DNA of 19,556 nt from JAAYBT01 sp964404395. GTDB taxonomy: Bacteria > Bacillota > Clostridia > Acetivibrionales > DTU013. Within the stretch, counting starts at the first letter, position 1, and each line of letters begins with the position of its first letter. The stretch is taken from the NCBI GenBank assembly GCA_964404395.1, contig CAYOKA010000034.1, positions 1 through 19,556 of the forward strand, read 5' to 3'. The translations under genes and the position numbers were made by a program. A model generated the notes under the pieces. That model saw nothing but the letters and a program-made list of their open reading frames with translations, was not told the origin of the DNA and did no database searches. Shown here in pieces: positions 7,079 to 15,740 of the stretch.

Positions 7079-8497
7079 TCAAGTGCGCTCAATCACTTCA
7101 AGAACCTTGTCAAAGCGTGCCTGCGCATCCGCAAGGGTTTTATCGTCAGGCCTCTCCTCCCTGTAGCGAACCTTATTGTAAACCTGAGTAAACGGGTACA
7201 GCTCCTCCAGGACATCATCGGAGGATACCTTATTAATAATCTCCATTGTTGTATCGTACTTATCAGGGTTTGAACCAATCATAGGCAGCATACTAAGTAT
7301 AATTGAATACATGAGCCTGACCCTTTGCACAGGATCCTTCACCCGTTTTAGATTACTCCTGCTCCTTCTAATTTTCCTTGGAGCTTTTTTCATAATCCCT
7401 TCATAAACAGGCCTTACAGTTTCCGTTACATCAATAAAATCGGACTCCTCAACAGCTGCTTTCTCCTTTTGAATTGAAAACAGTTTTCTAATCAGCCCCG
7501 CAATTTTATTGTAAAGCACAGGTATCTTTCTAACAATCAGAAGCAATAACCTATATGCCAGATAAAGCACTACAAAGCGACTTAATACATTAAAAATTAA
7601 ATTGACAACAGCTGAGCCCGGCTGAGAAGCCATTTCCGGCAGTTCGAATGCTCCCGCCGCGCCACCTTGCGGCAAAGGCTCCTGTTCCGAGATTAGCCGT
7701 CCCATAATAAGCATCAACCATTTAATTACTAAAGCAACAAAATCGGTTAATAAACCTATCACAGCAACTACAACCTTTTTAAAGTTAAATAAAAGCAAAA
7801 TAATAAGAAATATTACGCACACAGTCAAGGCATTGAAACTTCTCAAATTTTTAGGCAATATTGATTTTTCTATATGTTTCTTACTGTAGATATTGTCATC
7901 AATGTCCTCCTGATTTTTTACAATAAGATAAGCAAATATGAAAAAAAGCGCGATAGCAAACAGCCAAGGCCTCAGGAAGAACAGTCTGTCAAATATAAAC
8001 GGTAATTCCAAACAGACTATAAGGACGCCAAAGCTCGTGTATACGGTGGTATTGCTCATTATCTGAGAAGCTGAGAGCCTTGTATTCTTCAAAGTGATAA
8101 TATATGCAAGGATTACGGGCAGCAGTTCAAACAAAACCCTAAGAGCGCCTTCCCGATTGTATGTAAGGAAAGTAAAAAGCACGGGCAAAAGCATGATTAA
8201 CCAAGCTATGGTCAGGGATATGAACTCAGCAGCGTCATCTATTTTCAACATAAACGCAAGAAACTTTGCAGGCCTTGTGTCTGGTAATCCGTTGATAAAC
8301 CCGGGTGTGTTTCGTACGAAAATGGCTACTGCGGCATATGCCAAAATCATCGCAGATGCAAATAAAACTAGTGAAACAAGACCCCCATCCGTACGGAAAA
8401 GAGTTGCCCTTAATGTTACAGTGGCTGCATATACGCATGCGTTCACTGCAACGGTTGCCAGTATTCGTAATAGTATTACCCGAGTTCCAGCCTTCAT
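7079..8497 (-). CDS. Polytopic membrane protein with DUF4129-like C-terminus, MoxR/DUF58 module
   Basis: The 472-residue product has about nine predicted membrane helices (near 6-28, 40-61, 92-113, 120-137, 151-170, 177-193, 222-240, 243-267 and 297-323). A basic cytoplasmic-type region follows, with a C-terminal helical domain (about 388-450: VQRVRLMYSIILSML... to PFTQVYNKVRYREE). That domain resembles DUF4129, found at the end of TgpA-type transglutaminases. The transglutaminase core itself (Cys-His-Asp) is not present. Genes of this kind sit beside moxR and DUF58 genes in many bacteria, and a cell-envelope or complex-assembly role is inferred from that. The ATG at 8497 follows GGAGG five bases away. 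It is 104 bp downstream of the DUF58 gene and 181 bp upstream of lon. Function is unknown. Confidence 0.65.
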   Translation of the reverse strand: MKAGTRVILLRILATVAVNACVYAATVTLRATLFRTDGGLVSLVLFASAMILAYAAVAIFVRNTPGFINGLPDTRPAKFLAFMLKIDDAAEFISLTIAWLIMLLPVLFTFLTYNREGALRVLFELLPVILAYIITLKNTRLSASQIMSNTTVYTSFGVLIVCLELPFIFDRLFFLRPWLFAIALFFIFAYLIVKNQEDIDDNIYSKKHIEKSILPKNLRSFNALTVCVIFLIILLLFNFKKVVVAVIGLLTDFVALVIKWLMLIMGRLISEQEPLPQGGAAGAFELPEMASQPGSAVVNLIFNVLSRFVVLYLAYRLLLLIVRKIPVLYNKIAGLIRKLFSIQKEKAAVEESDFIDVTETVRPVYEGIMKKAPRKIRRSRSNLKRVKDPVQRVRLMYSIILSMLPMIGSNPDKYDTTMEIINKVSSDDVLEELYPFTQVYNKVRYREERPDDKTLADAQARFDKVLEVIERT

Positions 8498-8518
8498 ACT
8501 CTCCTCCGTTATTTATTT

Positions 8519-8590
8519 AGATAGCGGTAGTACACTAACGTAATATTTCGATTTAGCGGAATCTATACACAAACAGCACTACAGCTATCT
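8519..8590 (-). repeat. Imperfect inverted repeat between the DUF58 and membrane-protein genes
   Basis: Arms at 8519-8533 and 8576-8590 are inverted copies with 13 of 15 bases identical, separated by 42 nt. As minus-strand RNA this gives 14 pairs (one G-U) with one mismatch. There is no T tract, so it is not a standard terminator; it could stabilise RNA or attenuate expression of the downstream gene. Confidence 0.45.
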
Positions 8591-8601
8591 TAACAAAATG
8601 G

Positions 8602-9783
8602 TCACGTTTCCGGGTACTCCCTTTCCGTTGCCTCTACCAGCCCGCCTTCCTCCTCCATAAACCCGCTGTCCGAAAACAGGTATACTTGAGCATTCCCGCG
8701 CCGGGCACCGGCTTCATACACCGTATCGAGCAGAATAATGCTCACAGTGTTCCCTGCAGCCTCCAAAAGCTCCACCTGTTCACATATTCTTCTGCTCAAA
8801 TATGCGGTTACAATAACAATCTCCGTATTTTCAAGCACCGGAATCACTTGATCCAAAAGGTACTCAAAGTCCCTTACATTTTTCATCAATAGTTCTGCCA
8901 GCATCTTAAATAACCCGGTAATATGCTCCTTATCACCGGCCTCACCCGTAAATATGATCTGCCTGGCATCTGCTGTTATACATCCGTTGGTAGCAAACCG
9001 TACTGTAGCGCCATCCTTCCAAGCCCTGTCAAACAATGTAGCAGCCACCTTTATGCCAATTTCAGCAATCCGTTTGTTGATCGTATCTTCATATTCATAA
9101 AGCTGTGATTGCATGTTCAACAGTACAGTCAGGCTTTGCTGGGATGTAAATTCATTTTTTCTGACCATTAGACTGCCACACCTTGCAGAAGCAGGCCAAT
9201 GAATGCGATTGAGCGGGTCCCCCGGTGTATAATCCCTTGCACCTGCGACCATGAAAGGATCATCTACAATCCATCTGTTAACGGTATTATCGCTTTGCAG
9301 CAGGTTGACGGGAGTAAACATCTCCTCAAGGTCTACAATCTCCGGATAAACCATCAGGCGGGCATTTACCGCTACAGGCTCCGACACCACACTATAGCTT
9401 AGAAGATCACCACTAATCAGCGTAACATTTTCGGTAGTGAAGACACCTCTTTTCAGACATTTCAGCTTCCAGCTCCTTGTAGTCCGCTGATAACTCTTCA
9501 GGATGAAGCTGCTGGTCACACGCCTGCTGTCCTGTGCCACTACAGAGCAGGTCTGGGCAAAGCCAAGCCACCGCGAGGTGTGAATGTCTACTTTTAGCCA
9601 GGGCACCGGCAGCAGCTTACTATTATGAACTGTCTCCACCAGGTGAATTACGTCACCCTCATGGGCTTCACTAACACTGAATTCGCATTTGTAATCGAGC
9701 TTATGAAAGGAGTATTTGCAAAATAGAAACATCTGAAACCATAGGCAAAATACAAATATCAGCGCAAGCGCTATTACATCCAT
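8602..9783 (-). CDS. DUF58 domain protein
   Basis: This 393-residue protein starts with one hydrophobic segment (IALALIFVFCLWFQMFLFC, about 4-22). A beta-rich region follows, then the diagnostic DUF58 motif GARDYTPGDPLNRIHWPASA (181-200). The C-terminal half (about 215-370) looks like a von Willebrand A-type fold, with VTVLLNM-like and TEIVIVTAYLS strands. DUF58 proteins are regular partners of MoxR AAA+ ATPases and are thought to act with them in maturation or assembly of envelope or metal-containing complexes; the exact role is unknown. The ATG at 9783 follows GAGG seven bases upstream. The gene begins 9 bp after the moxR stop, so translation is probably coupled. Confidence 0.88.
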   Translation of the reverse strand: MDVIALALIFVFCLWFQMFLFCKYSFHKLDYKCEFSVSEAHEGDVIHLVETVHNSKLLPVPWLKVDIHTSRWLGFAQTCSVVAQDSRRVTSSFILKSYQRTTRSWKLKCLKRGVFTTENVTLISGDLLSYSVVSEPVAVNARLMVYPEIVDLEEMFTPVNLLQSDNTVNRWIVDDPFMVAGARDYTPGDPLNRIHWPASARCGSLMVRKNEFTSQQSLTVLLNMQSQLYEYEDTINKRIAEIGIKVAATLFDRAWKDGATVRFATNGCITADARQIIFTGEAGDKEHITGLFKMLAELLMKNVRDFEYLLDQVIPVLENTEIVIVTAYLSRRICEQVELLEAAGNTVSIILLDTVYEAGARRGNAQVYLFSDSGFMEEEGGLVEATEREYPET

Positions 9784-9792
9784 ATAAACACC

Positions 9793-10746
9793 TCAGAATT
9801 CTTCAGTTGGAACAGGTACCTTCTTCAAAATCTCACAGACAGCATTTTCGGAATTCTCTGTGCCTCCTGAGATTGCATGGCCTTTTAATATCAAACGGTG
9901 AGCCAGCACCGGAATTGAAACCTTTTTCACATCGTCAGGCATAACATAATCCCTGTTCTCAAAAATAGCATTAACCTGGGCAGCCTTCATTAAGGCAATA
10001 CTCCCTCTGGGGCTGACACCGAGGGATATCTTTTCATCCTGCCGCGTTTGTTCAATAATCTCAACAATATACTGCTCCAGCGCAGCTGACACCTTAACGG
10101 CAGAAATACAAGCTTGGGCTTCCAGTACAGCTTCACCGGAAGCTACCGTCTTCAATTCAGTTTCCGGGTCACCATCCCTAAATCGCTGAAGAATCTCGAT
10201 GCCCTCCTGTTGGGATGGGTAGCCCATCTTAAGGCGCATAAAAAACCTATCCAGCTGCGCTTCAGGCAATGGAAAGGTGCCACGGGTTTCAACCGGATTC
10301 TGTGTTGCCAGCACAAAGAAAGGCTCCTTAAGCTTCCTTGTATCACCATCCACAGTAATCTGTCCTTCCTCCATACACTCCAGGAGGCTTGACTGGGTCC
10401 GCGGTGTAGCCCTGTTTATTTCATCCGCAAGCACAATATTTGCGAATAATGGACCCGGCCTAAAAACAAATTCTCCCTGCTTCTGATCAAAATAATTTAT
10501 TCCTGTAAGATCCGAGGGAAGAAGATCCGGTGTGAATTGTACTCTCTTAAACTCGCATTCAAGAGATTTTGCCAGGCATCTTGCCAACATAGTCTTGCCT
10601 ACACCCGGCACATCCTCCAGCAGGACATGACCGCCGCAAAACAGGCAGTTAAGCACTAGATCAATGGTGTCCTCTCTACCCACAAGCACACTGGATATAT
10701 TAGTCCTCACCTTATCAGCTAATTTTTTAATCTGTGACAGTTCCAT
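9793..10746 (-). CDS. MoxR-family AAA+ ATPase
   Basis: The product is 317 residues. It shows Walker A DVPGVGKTML (45-54), Walker B IVLADEINRA (104-113), the sensor-1 ATQNP and the MoxR-typical GQITVDG, FPLPEAQLDRF and LGVSPRGS motifs. MoxR ATPases act as chaperone-like remodelers together with DUF58/vWA proteins; substrates here are unknown. I place the start at the ATG at 10746, preceded by GGGGG seven bases upstream. The frame extends to 10785 but the added residues (REVPNKYMRGIR) are not family-like and would overlap the stop of the small upstream gene. The DUF58 gene starts 9 bp after the stop. Confidence 0.92.
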   Translation of the reverse strand: MELSQIKKLADKVRTNISSVLVGREDTIDLVLNCLFCGGHVLLEDVPGVGKTMLARCLAKSLECEFKRVQFTPDLLPSDLTGINYFDQKQGEFVFRPGPLFANIVLADEINRATPRTQSSLLECMEEGQITVDGDTRKLKEPFFVLATQNPVETRGTFPLPEAQLDRFFMRLKMGYPSQQEGIEILQRFRDGDPETELKTVASGEAVLEAQACISAVKVSAALEQYIVEIIEQTRQDEKISLGVSPRGSIALMKAAQVNAIFENRDYVMPDDVKKVSIPVLAHRLILKGHAISGGTENSENAVCEILKKVPVPTEEF

Positions 10747-10765
10747 TCTTATCCCCCGCATATAT

Positions 10766-10981
10766 TTATTTGGCACTTCCCTCACTTGTCTGTTCTATTT
10801 TTTCCTGCATCTTGTGCCATGCCTTCTCCTTTTCCACATCTTCACGGTATTCGGGAATGCTTAAAATTACTGAAACGCAAAGAATAACAGCAATAACAAT
10901 AATCTCTTTTATTGCCGCAGGCGAAAGGTTCCTTAGTTTCATACTGACTTTTTCAAATAATGTTCTCATCAAGGTCGCCAA
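10766..10981 (-). CDS. Small single-TM protein between fprA and moxR, function unknown
   Basis: A 71-residue product is predicted from a TTG at 10981 with GGAG (10987-10990 on the plus strand) five bases upstream. An in-frame ATG at 10969 and a TTG at 11005 are alternatives. It has a basic amphipathic N-terminus (LMRTLFEKVSMKLRNL), one membrane helix (about 24-42, IKEIIVIAVILCVSVILSI) and a charged helical tail (EYREDVEKEKAWHKMQEKIE). It begins 30 bp after the fprA stop and ends 19 bp before the moxR start, spacing typical of an operon, which is the main argument that it is real. I recognise no family. It could be a membrane tether or modulator of the MoxR/DUF58 complex, which is inference from position only. 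Confidence 0.6.
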   Translation of the reverse strand: MATLMRTLFEKVSMKLRNLSPAAIKEIIVIAVILCVSVILSIPEYREDVEKEKAWHKMQEKIEQTSEGSAK

Positions 10982-11011
10982 CTCTTCTCCTATTTCTATA
11001 CGCAAAAGCCT

Positions 11012-12202
11012 TTATTTCATTGCCTGAGCGAAAGCCTCACCGAATTCTTCACACTGCTCCAATTCGCTTTCTGTCAGGGAGTACTTGAAGCCCAGTGGCG
11101 GTCGGGGAATAGTTAGCCCGACTCCCTCCAGTGCAGCGCTAATCGTTTTCGGAGCCTCTCCGCTCCAGCCATAGCTACCGAAGCCTGCACCCAGCTTTCC
11201 CCTAAATCTATGGGCCTTAATCTCCTCCAGCAGACCGGCGGTCGGTCTGAGAACCGTGCCATTGATTGTACAGCTGCCAACCAGTACTGCTTTAGCTTTG
11301 AAAATCTCCGTAATCAAATCGCTGGGATCCGCTAGAGCCACATCAAACATTTTGTATTTGATACCCTGCTTTTCCAGTCCGCGAGAAATTGCTTCCGCCA
11401 TCGTTTTAGTGGCATTATACATAGTATCATAAATAACAACAGCGTGTCCCTCGTTGTAGTCCTGCGCCCATTCATAATATTTATCAATGATCTGCATTGG
11501 ATTAACGCGCCATATAGCACCATGGCTCGGTGCTATCATATCTATCGGAAGATTCAGTTCTTTAATTTGCTCAATCTTCTTCTTAATTAGCGCACTAAAT
11601 GGTGTTAATATGTTTGCATAATACTTAATTGCTTCTTCAAATAGTTCACAGCTGTCTACTTCGTCATTAAAAAGAGAAATACCTGCAAGGTGCTGACCGA
11701 AAGCATCATTAGATAACACCGTTGCCGCTCCCTTTACATATGTAAGCATGCTGTCCGGCCAGTGAATCATCTGCATTTCCACAAAAACCAGATCATATTT
11801 CCCTATATTGATAGAATCCCCTGTTTTGACTATTTGAAAATTCATGTCATCTCTATGAAAATGGTTTTGAATAATGGCGGCACCATTTTTAGTGCAATAG
11901 ATTGGGATATCCTTCATAGGCAGTCTGTCGAGTAAATGTCCGAGACTTCCACTGTGATCAGTCTCAGCATGGTTGATGACTATCATATCAATATTAGCAA
12001 GTCCGACATCTGCGTCAAGCCTGTCTACATACTCCTCCTTAAAGGGATTCCACACAGTATCAATCAATACGGTCTTCTCGTCTTTTATCAGGTATGAATT
12101 GTAGCTGGATCCTCTATGGGTAGATAGCTCCTGTCCGTGAAAATGCCTAAGACTCCAGTCTCTTATGCCTACCCAGTAAATATCTTTATTAATTTCAATC
12201 AT
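11012..12202 (-). CDS. fprA: Class A flavodiiron protein (FprA-type O2/NO reductase)
   Basis: This 396-residue cytoplasmic protein has the two-domain plan of flavodiiron proteins. The N-terminal metallo-beta-lactamase-like domain supplies the di-iron ligands His78-x-Glu80-x-Asp82 (HAETDH), His147 (MIHWPD), Asp166 (LSNDAFG) and His227 (SHGAIWR). The C-terminal flavodoxin domain (from about 252) has the FMN phosphate loop DTMYNATKTMAEAI. There is no rubredoxin or flavin reductase extension, so it is class A. These enzymes reduce O2 to water, or NO to N2O, in anaerobes with electrons usually from rubredoxin, protecting against oxygen or nitrosative stress. The ATG at 12202 follows AGGG. The gene starts after the tuf terminator, so it should have its own promoter; I see only a weak TTGAAT-type candidate between the two. 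Confidence 0.95.
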   Translation of the reverse strand: MIEINKDIYWVGIRDWSLRHFHGQELSTHRGSSYNSYLIKDEKTVLIDTVWNPFKEEYVDRLDADVGLANIDMIVINHAETDHSGSLGHLLDRLPMKDIPIYCTKNGAAIIQNHFHRDDMNFQIVKTGDSINIGKYDLVFVEMQMIHWPDSMLTYVKGAATVLSNDAFGQHLAGISLFNDEVDSCELFEEAIKYYANILTPFSALIKKKIEQIKELNLPIDMIAPSHGAIWRVNPMQIIDKYYEWAQDYNEGHAVVIYDTMYNATKTMAEAISRGLEKQGIKYKMFDVALADPSDLITEIFKAKAVLVGSCTINGTVLRPTAGLLEEIKAHRFRGKLGAGFGSYGWSGEAPKTISAALEGVGLTIPRPPLGFKYSLTESELEQCEEFGEAFAQAMK

Positions 12203-12267
12203 AGCTTTACCCTCTCCCTTCGTCTCTATATGTTACCCCAACCATCATTATTCAATCTCCAAATATG

Positions 12268-12299
12268 CAAAAAGAGCCGCCTTATAAAAGACAGCTCTC
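12268..12299 (-). terminator. Hairpin terminator after tuf
   Basis: On the minus strand, 9-bp arms AGAGCTGTC (12290-12298) and GGCGGCTCT (12273-12281), with two G-U pairs and an 8-nt loop, are followed by four T residues. It lies 13 bp past the tuf stop. The U tract is short. On the opposite strand the tail is longer (CTTTTTTTT), but two G-U pairs become mismatches. It most likely ends the str operon transcript. Confidence 0.7.
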
Positions 12300-12311
12300 T
12301 TTTTTTTATTA

Positions 12312-13514
12312 TTATTCTATTATGCTCGTAACAGAACCTGAACCAACAGTCCTTCCGCCTTCACGGATAGCAAACTTTAGTCCCTGATCCATAGCGATCG
12401 GAGTAATGAGCTTGATAGTCATTTCTATATGATCGCCGGGCATGCACATTTCTACGCCTTCCGGAAGCTCAGCAACACCGGTAACGTCGGTTGTTCTGAA
12501 GTAAAACTGCGGTCTGTATCCATTAAAGAATGGAGTATGTCTGCCGCCCTCTTCCTTTGTCAGAACGTATACTTGAGCTTTGAAATGGGTATGAGGTTTG
12601 ATTGAACCGACCTTAGCAAGAACCTGTCCTCTTTCAATCTCATCTCTCTGAACACCTCTGAGCAGGCAACCGATATTATCACCAGCTTCAGCCTGGTCAA
12701 GAATCTTTCTGAACATTTCTACGCCGGTACAAACAGTCTTCCTGGGCTCATCCATCAAGCCAACGATTTCAACTTCCTCGCCAACCTTGATAGTTCCTCT
12801 TTCAACTCTGCCGGTAGCAACCGTACCACGCCCTGTAATAGAGAATACGTCCTCAACAGGCATCAAGAACGGTCTGTCTGTAGGTCTTTGAGGAGTAGGA
12901 ATATAAGTGTCCACTGCCTCCATCAAATCGAGAATCGGCTTGTATTTAGGATCGCTTTGATCTGTTGCATCACATTCAAGAGCTTCCAATGCCGAGCCTC
13001 TGATTATTGGAATATTGTCACCATCATAGTCATAAGAGCTGAGCAACTCTCTCAGTTCCATTTCAACAAGCTCAATTAATTCCTCATCATCAACCATGTC
13101 GCACTTGTTCAAGAATACTATAATATGCTGGACGCCAACACGGCCTGCAAGGAGTATGTGTTCTCTGGTCTGAGGCATCGGGCCGTCAGCTGCAGATACG
13201 ACGAGAATAGCTCCATCCATCTGAGCTGCACCAGTGATCATGTTCTTAACATAGTCGGCATGGCCGGGGCAGTCAACATGAGCATAGTGTCTGTTTTCAG
13301 TCTCATACTCAACATGCGACGTTGAAATCGTGATTCCTCTAGCTTTTTCTTCCGGAGCCTTGTCAATCTGATCATAAGCGGTATAGTTGGCTTGTCCGGA
13401 AAATCCGAGAACTTTTGTTATAGCTGCTGTCAAAGTAGTCTTACCGTGATCAACGTGACCAATAGTTCCAATGTTAACGTGGGGTTTTGTTCTTTCAAAT
13501 TTGGCCTTACCCAT
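12312..13514 (-). CDS. tuf: Translation elongation factor Tu
   Basis: This 400-residue GTPase delivers aminoacyl-tRNA to the ribosome. All G motifs are present: GHVDHGKT (19-26), RGIT (59-62), DCPGH (81-85), NKCD (136-139) and GSAL. Domains 2 and 3 follow, with the conserved end GGRTVGSGSVTSIIE. The ATG at 13514 has GAGGAG six to nine bases upstream; the open frame reaches 13628 but the extra 38 residues are not EF-Tu sequence. A 114-bp spacer separates it from fusA and contains a 17-bp palindrome directly before the ribosome binding site. It is the last gene of the str operon and is followed by a terminator. Confidence 0.99.
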   Translation of the reverse strand: MGKAKFERTKPHVNIGTIGHVDHGKTTLTAAITKVLGFSGQANYTAYDQIDKAPEEKARGITISTSHVEYETENRHYAHVDCPGHADYVKNMITGAAQMDGAILVVSAADGPMPQTREHILLAGRVGVQHIIVFLNKCDMVDDEELIELVEMELRELLSSYDYDGDNIPIIRGSALEALECDATDQSDPKYKPILDLMEAVDTYIPTPQRPTDRPFLMPVEDVFSITGRGTVATGRVERGTIKVGEEVEIVGLMDEPRKTVCTGVEMFRKILDQAEAGDNIGCLLRGVQRDEIERGQVLAKVGSIKPHTHFKAQVYVLTKEEGGRHTPFFNGYRPQFYFRTTDVTGVAELPEGVEMCMPGDHIEMTIKLITPIAMDQGLKFAIREGGRTVGSGSVTSIIE

Positions 13515-13532
13515 TTTTAAATCTCCTCTCTC

Positions 13533-13549
13533 TTCAGTATAATACTGAA
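13533..13549. repeat. 17-bp perfect palindrome upstream of the tuf ribosome binding site
   Basis: TTCAGTAT-A-ATACTGAA has 8-bp perfect arms around a single central base. It lies 18 bp upstream of the tuf ATG, in the fusA-tuf spacer. With a one-base centre it is better suited to a dimeric DNA-binding protein than to a tight RNA hairpin, although a shorter stem could form in RNA. Confidence 0.55.
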
Positions 13550-13628
13550 CAATTAGTAATTTATATATTTTATATGCCGCAAAATGCTTCAAATGTAAGC
13601 AATGTTTTTTGCAGCACATTGGCCGCAC

Positions 13629-15695
13629 TCACTTCAGAATAGATTCCTGAATACTTTTGGGAACCTCTTCATAGTGATCAAACTGCATTGTAAATACGCC
13701 TCTCCCCTGAGTCCTGGAACGAAGCTCTGTAGCATACCCAAACATACTTGCAAGCGGCACGTTTGCTGTAATAACCTGTGCCCCGGATCTGCTCTCCATA
13801 CCTTCTATCCTGCCTCTTCGGGAATTTATATCACCCATTACATCTCCCATATACACTTCAGGTGTAACAACATCAACCTTCATGATAGGCTCCAATAGCG
13901 CAGGATCAGCTTTCCTGCAACCATCCTTGAACCCAATGGAACCTGCAATTTTAAAGGCCATTTCGGATGAATCCACTTCATGATAGGACCCATCCACAAG
14001 GGTAACTTTAACATCAAGAACCCTATAGCCCCCTAAAACACCATTCTTCATTGCCTCCTGAATGCCTTCATCAATCGCCGGGATATACTCTTTTGGTATA
14101 GCACCGCCAACAATTTTGTTCACGAATTCATAGTCGCTACCCGGCTCCAGAGGCTCGATTTCCAATACACAGTGGCCATATTGACCTCTACCGCCCGATT
14201 GCCGCACAAATTTGCCTTCTGCCTTGACTGCCTTGCGTATTGTTTCCTTATATGCAACCTGTGGCTGCCCTACATTGGCTTCGACCTTGAACTCTCTCAT
14301 CAGTCTATCAACAATTATCTCCAGATGTAGCTCCCCCATGCCCGAAATGATTGTCTGTCCTGTCTCCAGGTCTGTGTGCGCCTTAAAGGTAGGATCCTCC
14401 TCGGAAAGCTTTGCTAAAGCTGCCGACATCTTTTCCTGACCCGCTTTGGTTTTCGGCTCCACAGCAACATGAATAACCGGCTCGGGAAACTCCATAGACT
14501 CCAGTATAATTGGTGCGTCCTCGCTGCACAGAGTGTCCCCTGTAGCAGTATCCTTGAGGCCTACAGCCGCTGCAATGTCACCCGAGTATACCGTATCTGT
14601 ATCCTCTCTGTGATTGGCATGTATCAGAAGTATTCTACCAATACGTTCTCTCTTATTCTTGGTAGAATTTAGTACATATGACCCTGACTTCAGCTTGCCT
14701 GAGTATGCCCTGAAAAAGCAAAGCTTCCCAACGAAGGGATCTGCGATGATTTTGAAGGCTAGTGCCGAAAAAGGTCCGTCATCGTCTGCCGGTCTTTCAA
14801 GCACCTCCTCCACGTCCTCTGTTGAAACTCCGGTAATAGCCGGTACATCCAGAGGCGAGGGCATATACTCGATAACCGCATCCAAAAGCTGTTGTACACC
14901 CTTGTTTTTATAAGATGATCCACAGGTAACAGGTATCATTTTAACAGCAATGGTTGCTTTTCTGATTCCTGCATGTATTTCATCTACGGTAAGTTCTTCG
15001 CCTTCAAGGTACTTCTCCATGAAAGCCTCATCTTGTTCAGCAACAGTTTCAATTAATATGTTACGATATTTTTCAACAATCTCCACCATATCATCCGGTA
15101 TCGACTCTTCGTCTACCACTTCTCCCTTGTCACCCAGATAGTATGAAGCCTTCATTGTCACCAGATCGACTACTCCCTCGAAAACCTCTTCCTTGCCGAT
15201 AGGCAACTGAATTGGAACAGCGTTGGCCTTCAACCTGTCCTTCATCATTTGGATGCAGTTGAAGAAGTCCGCACCCACAATATCCATTTTATTAATGTAT
15301 GCAATGCGAGGTACGTTGTATTTGTCAGCCTGTCTCCATACGGTTTCGGACTGGGGCTCAACCCCTCCTTTTGCACAAAAAAGTGTCACTGACCCATCGA
15401 GAACTCTCAGAGATCTTTCAACCTCCACCGTAAAGTCAACGTGCCCCGGCGTATCTATAATATTAATTCTATGTCCATTCCATTGAGCTGTCGTCGCAGC
15501 CGAGGAAATAGTAATTCCCCTTTCCTGCTCCTGCTCCATAAAGTCCATAGTAGCAGCACCTTCATGGGTCTCTCCCATTTTGTGCAGCCTTCCCGTATAA
15601 TACAGGATTCTTTCAGTAGTAGTTGTCTTGCCGGCATCAATATGTGCCATAATGCCGATATTCCTTGTTTTCTCCAAACTAAACTGCCTGGGCAT
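13629..15695 (-). CDS. fusA: Translation elongation factor G
   Basis: This 688-residue protein catalyses ribosomal translocation and, with RRF, ribosome recycling. The GTPase domain carries AHIDAGKT (17-24), the switch-I region ERGITISSAATT, DTPGH (81-85) and NKMD (135-138). Domain II and the later domains are complete (GRGQYGHCVLEIEPL, GVLGGYRVLDVKVTLVDGSYH, SRRGRIEGM). Length matches the family (about 690). The ATG at 15695 has AAGGAGG five bases upstream. It follows rpsG by 45 bp and precedes tuf by 114 bp. Nothing in the sequence suggests a second specialised copy (FusB/EF-G2 type); operon position and motifs indicate the housekeeping gene. Confidence 0.98.
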   Translation of the reverse strand: MPRQFSLEKTRNIGIMAHIDAGKTTTTERILYYTGRLHKMGETHEGAATMDFMEQEQERGITISSAATTAQWNGHRINIIDTPGHVDFTVEVERSLRVLDGSVTLFCAKGGVEPQSETVWRQADKYNVPRIAYINKMDIVGADFFNCIQMMKDRLKANAVPIQLPIGKEEVFEGVVDLVTMKASYYLGDKGEVVDEESIPDDMVEIVEKYRNILIETVAEQDEAFMEKYLEGEELTVDEIHAGIRKATIAVKMIPVTCGSSYKNKGVQQLLDAVIEYMPSPLDVPAITGVSTEDVEEVLERPADDDGPFSALAFKIIADPFVGKLCFFRAYSGKLKSGSYVLNSTKNKRERIGRILLIHANHREDTDTVYSGDIAAAVGLKDTATGDTLCSEDAPIILESMEFPEPVIHVAVEPKTKAGQEKMSAALAKLSEEDPTFKAHTDLETGQTIISGMGELHLEIIVDRLMREFKVEANVGQPQVAYKETIRKAVKAEGKFVRQSGGRGQYGHCVLEIEPLEPGSDYEFVNKIVGGAIPKEYIPAIDEGIQEAMKNGVLGGYRVLDVKVTLVDGSYHEVDSSEMAFKIAGSIGFKDGCRKADPALLEPIMKVDVVTPEVYMGDVMGDINSRRGRIEGMESRSGAQVITANVPLASMFGYATELRSRTQGRGVFTMQFDHYEEVPKSIQESILK

Positions 15696-15740
15696 GAATG
15701 CCTCCTTTCTTCCTCGATAAGTTCCTATATGGCTGTTGTC

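Noticed and set aside
12273..12308. Plus-strand terminator at the tuf-fprA gap
   Set aside because: The T tract is good on this strand, but no plus-strand gene leads into it and the stem has two mismatches; it is read better as the minus-strand tuf terminator.
13570..13612. Imperfect hairpin after fusA as a terminator
   Set aside because: The stem is short and bulged (GCAAAATGCTT against AAGCA...TTTTTTGC), has low G+C and no clean U tract following on the minus strand; read-through into tuf is more likely.
13515..13628. N-terminal extension of EF-Tu by 38 residues
   Set aside because: The extension is Cys/His-rich, unlike any EF-Tu, and the ATG at 13514 has a proper ribosome binding site and the conserved MGKAKFERTKPHVNIGTIGH start.
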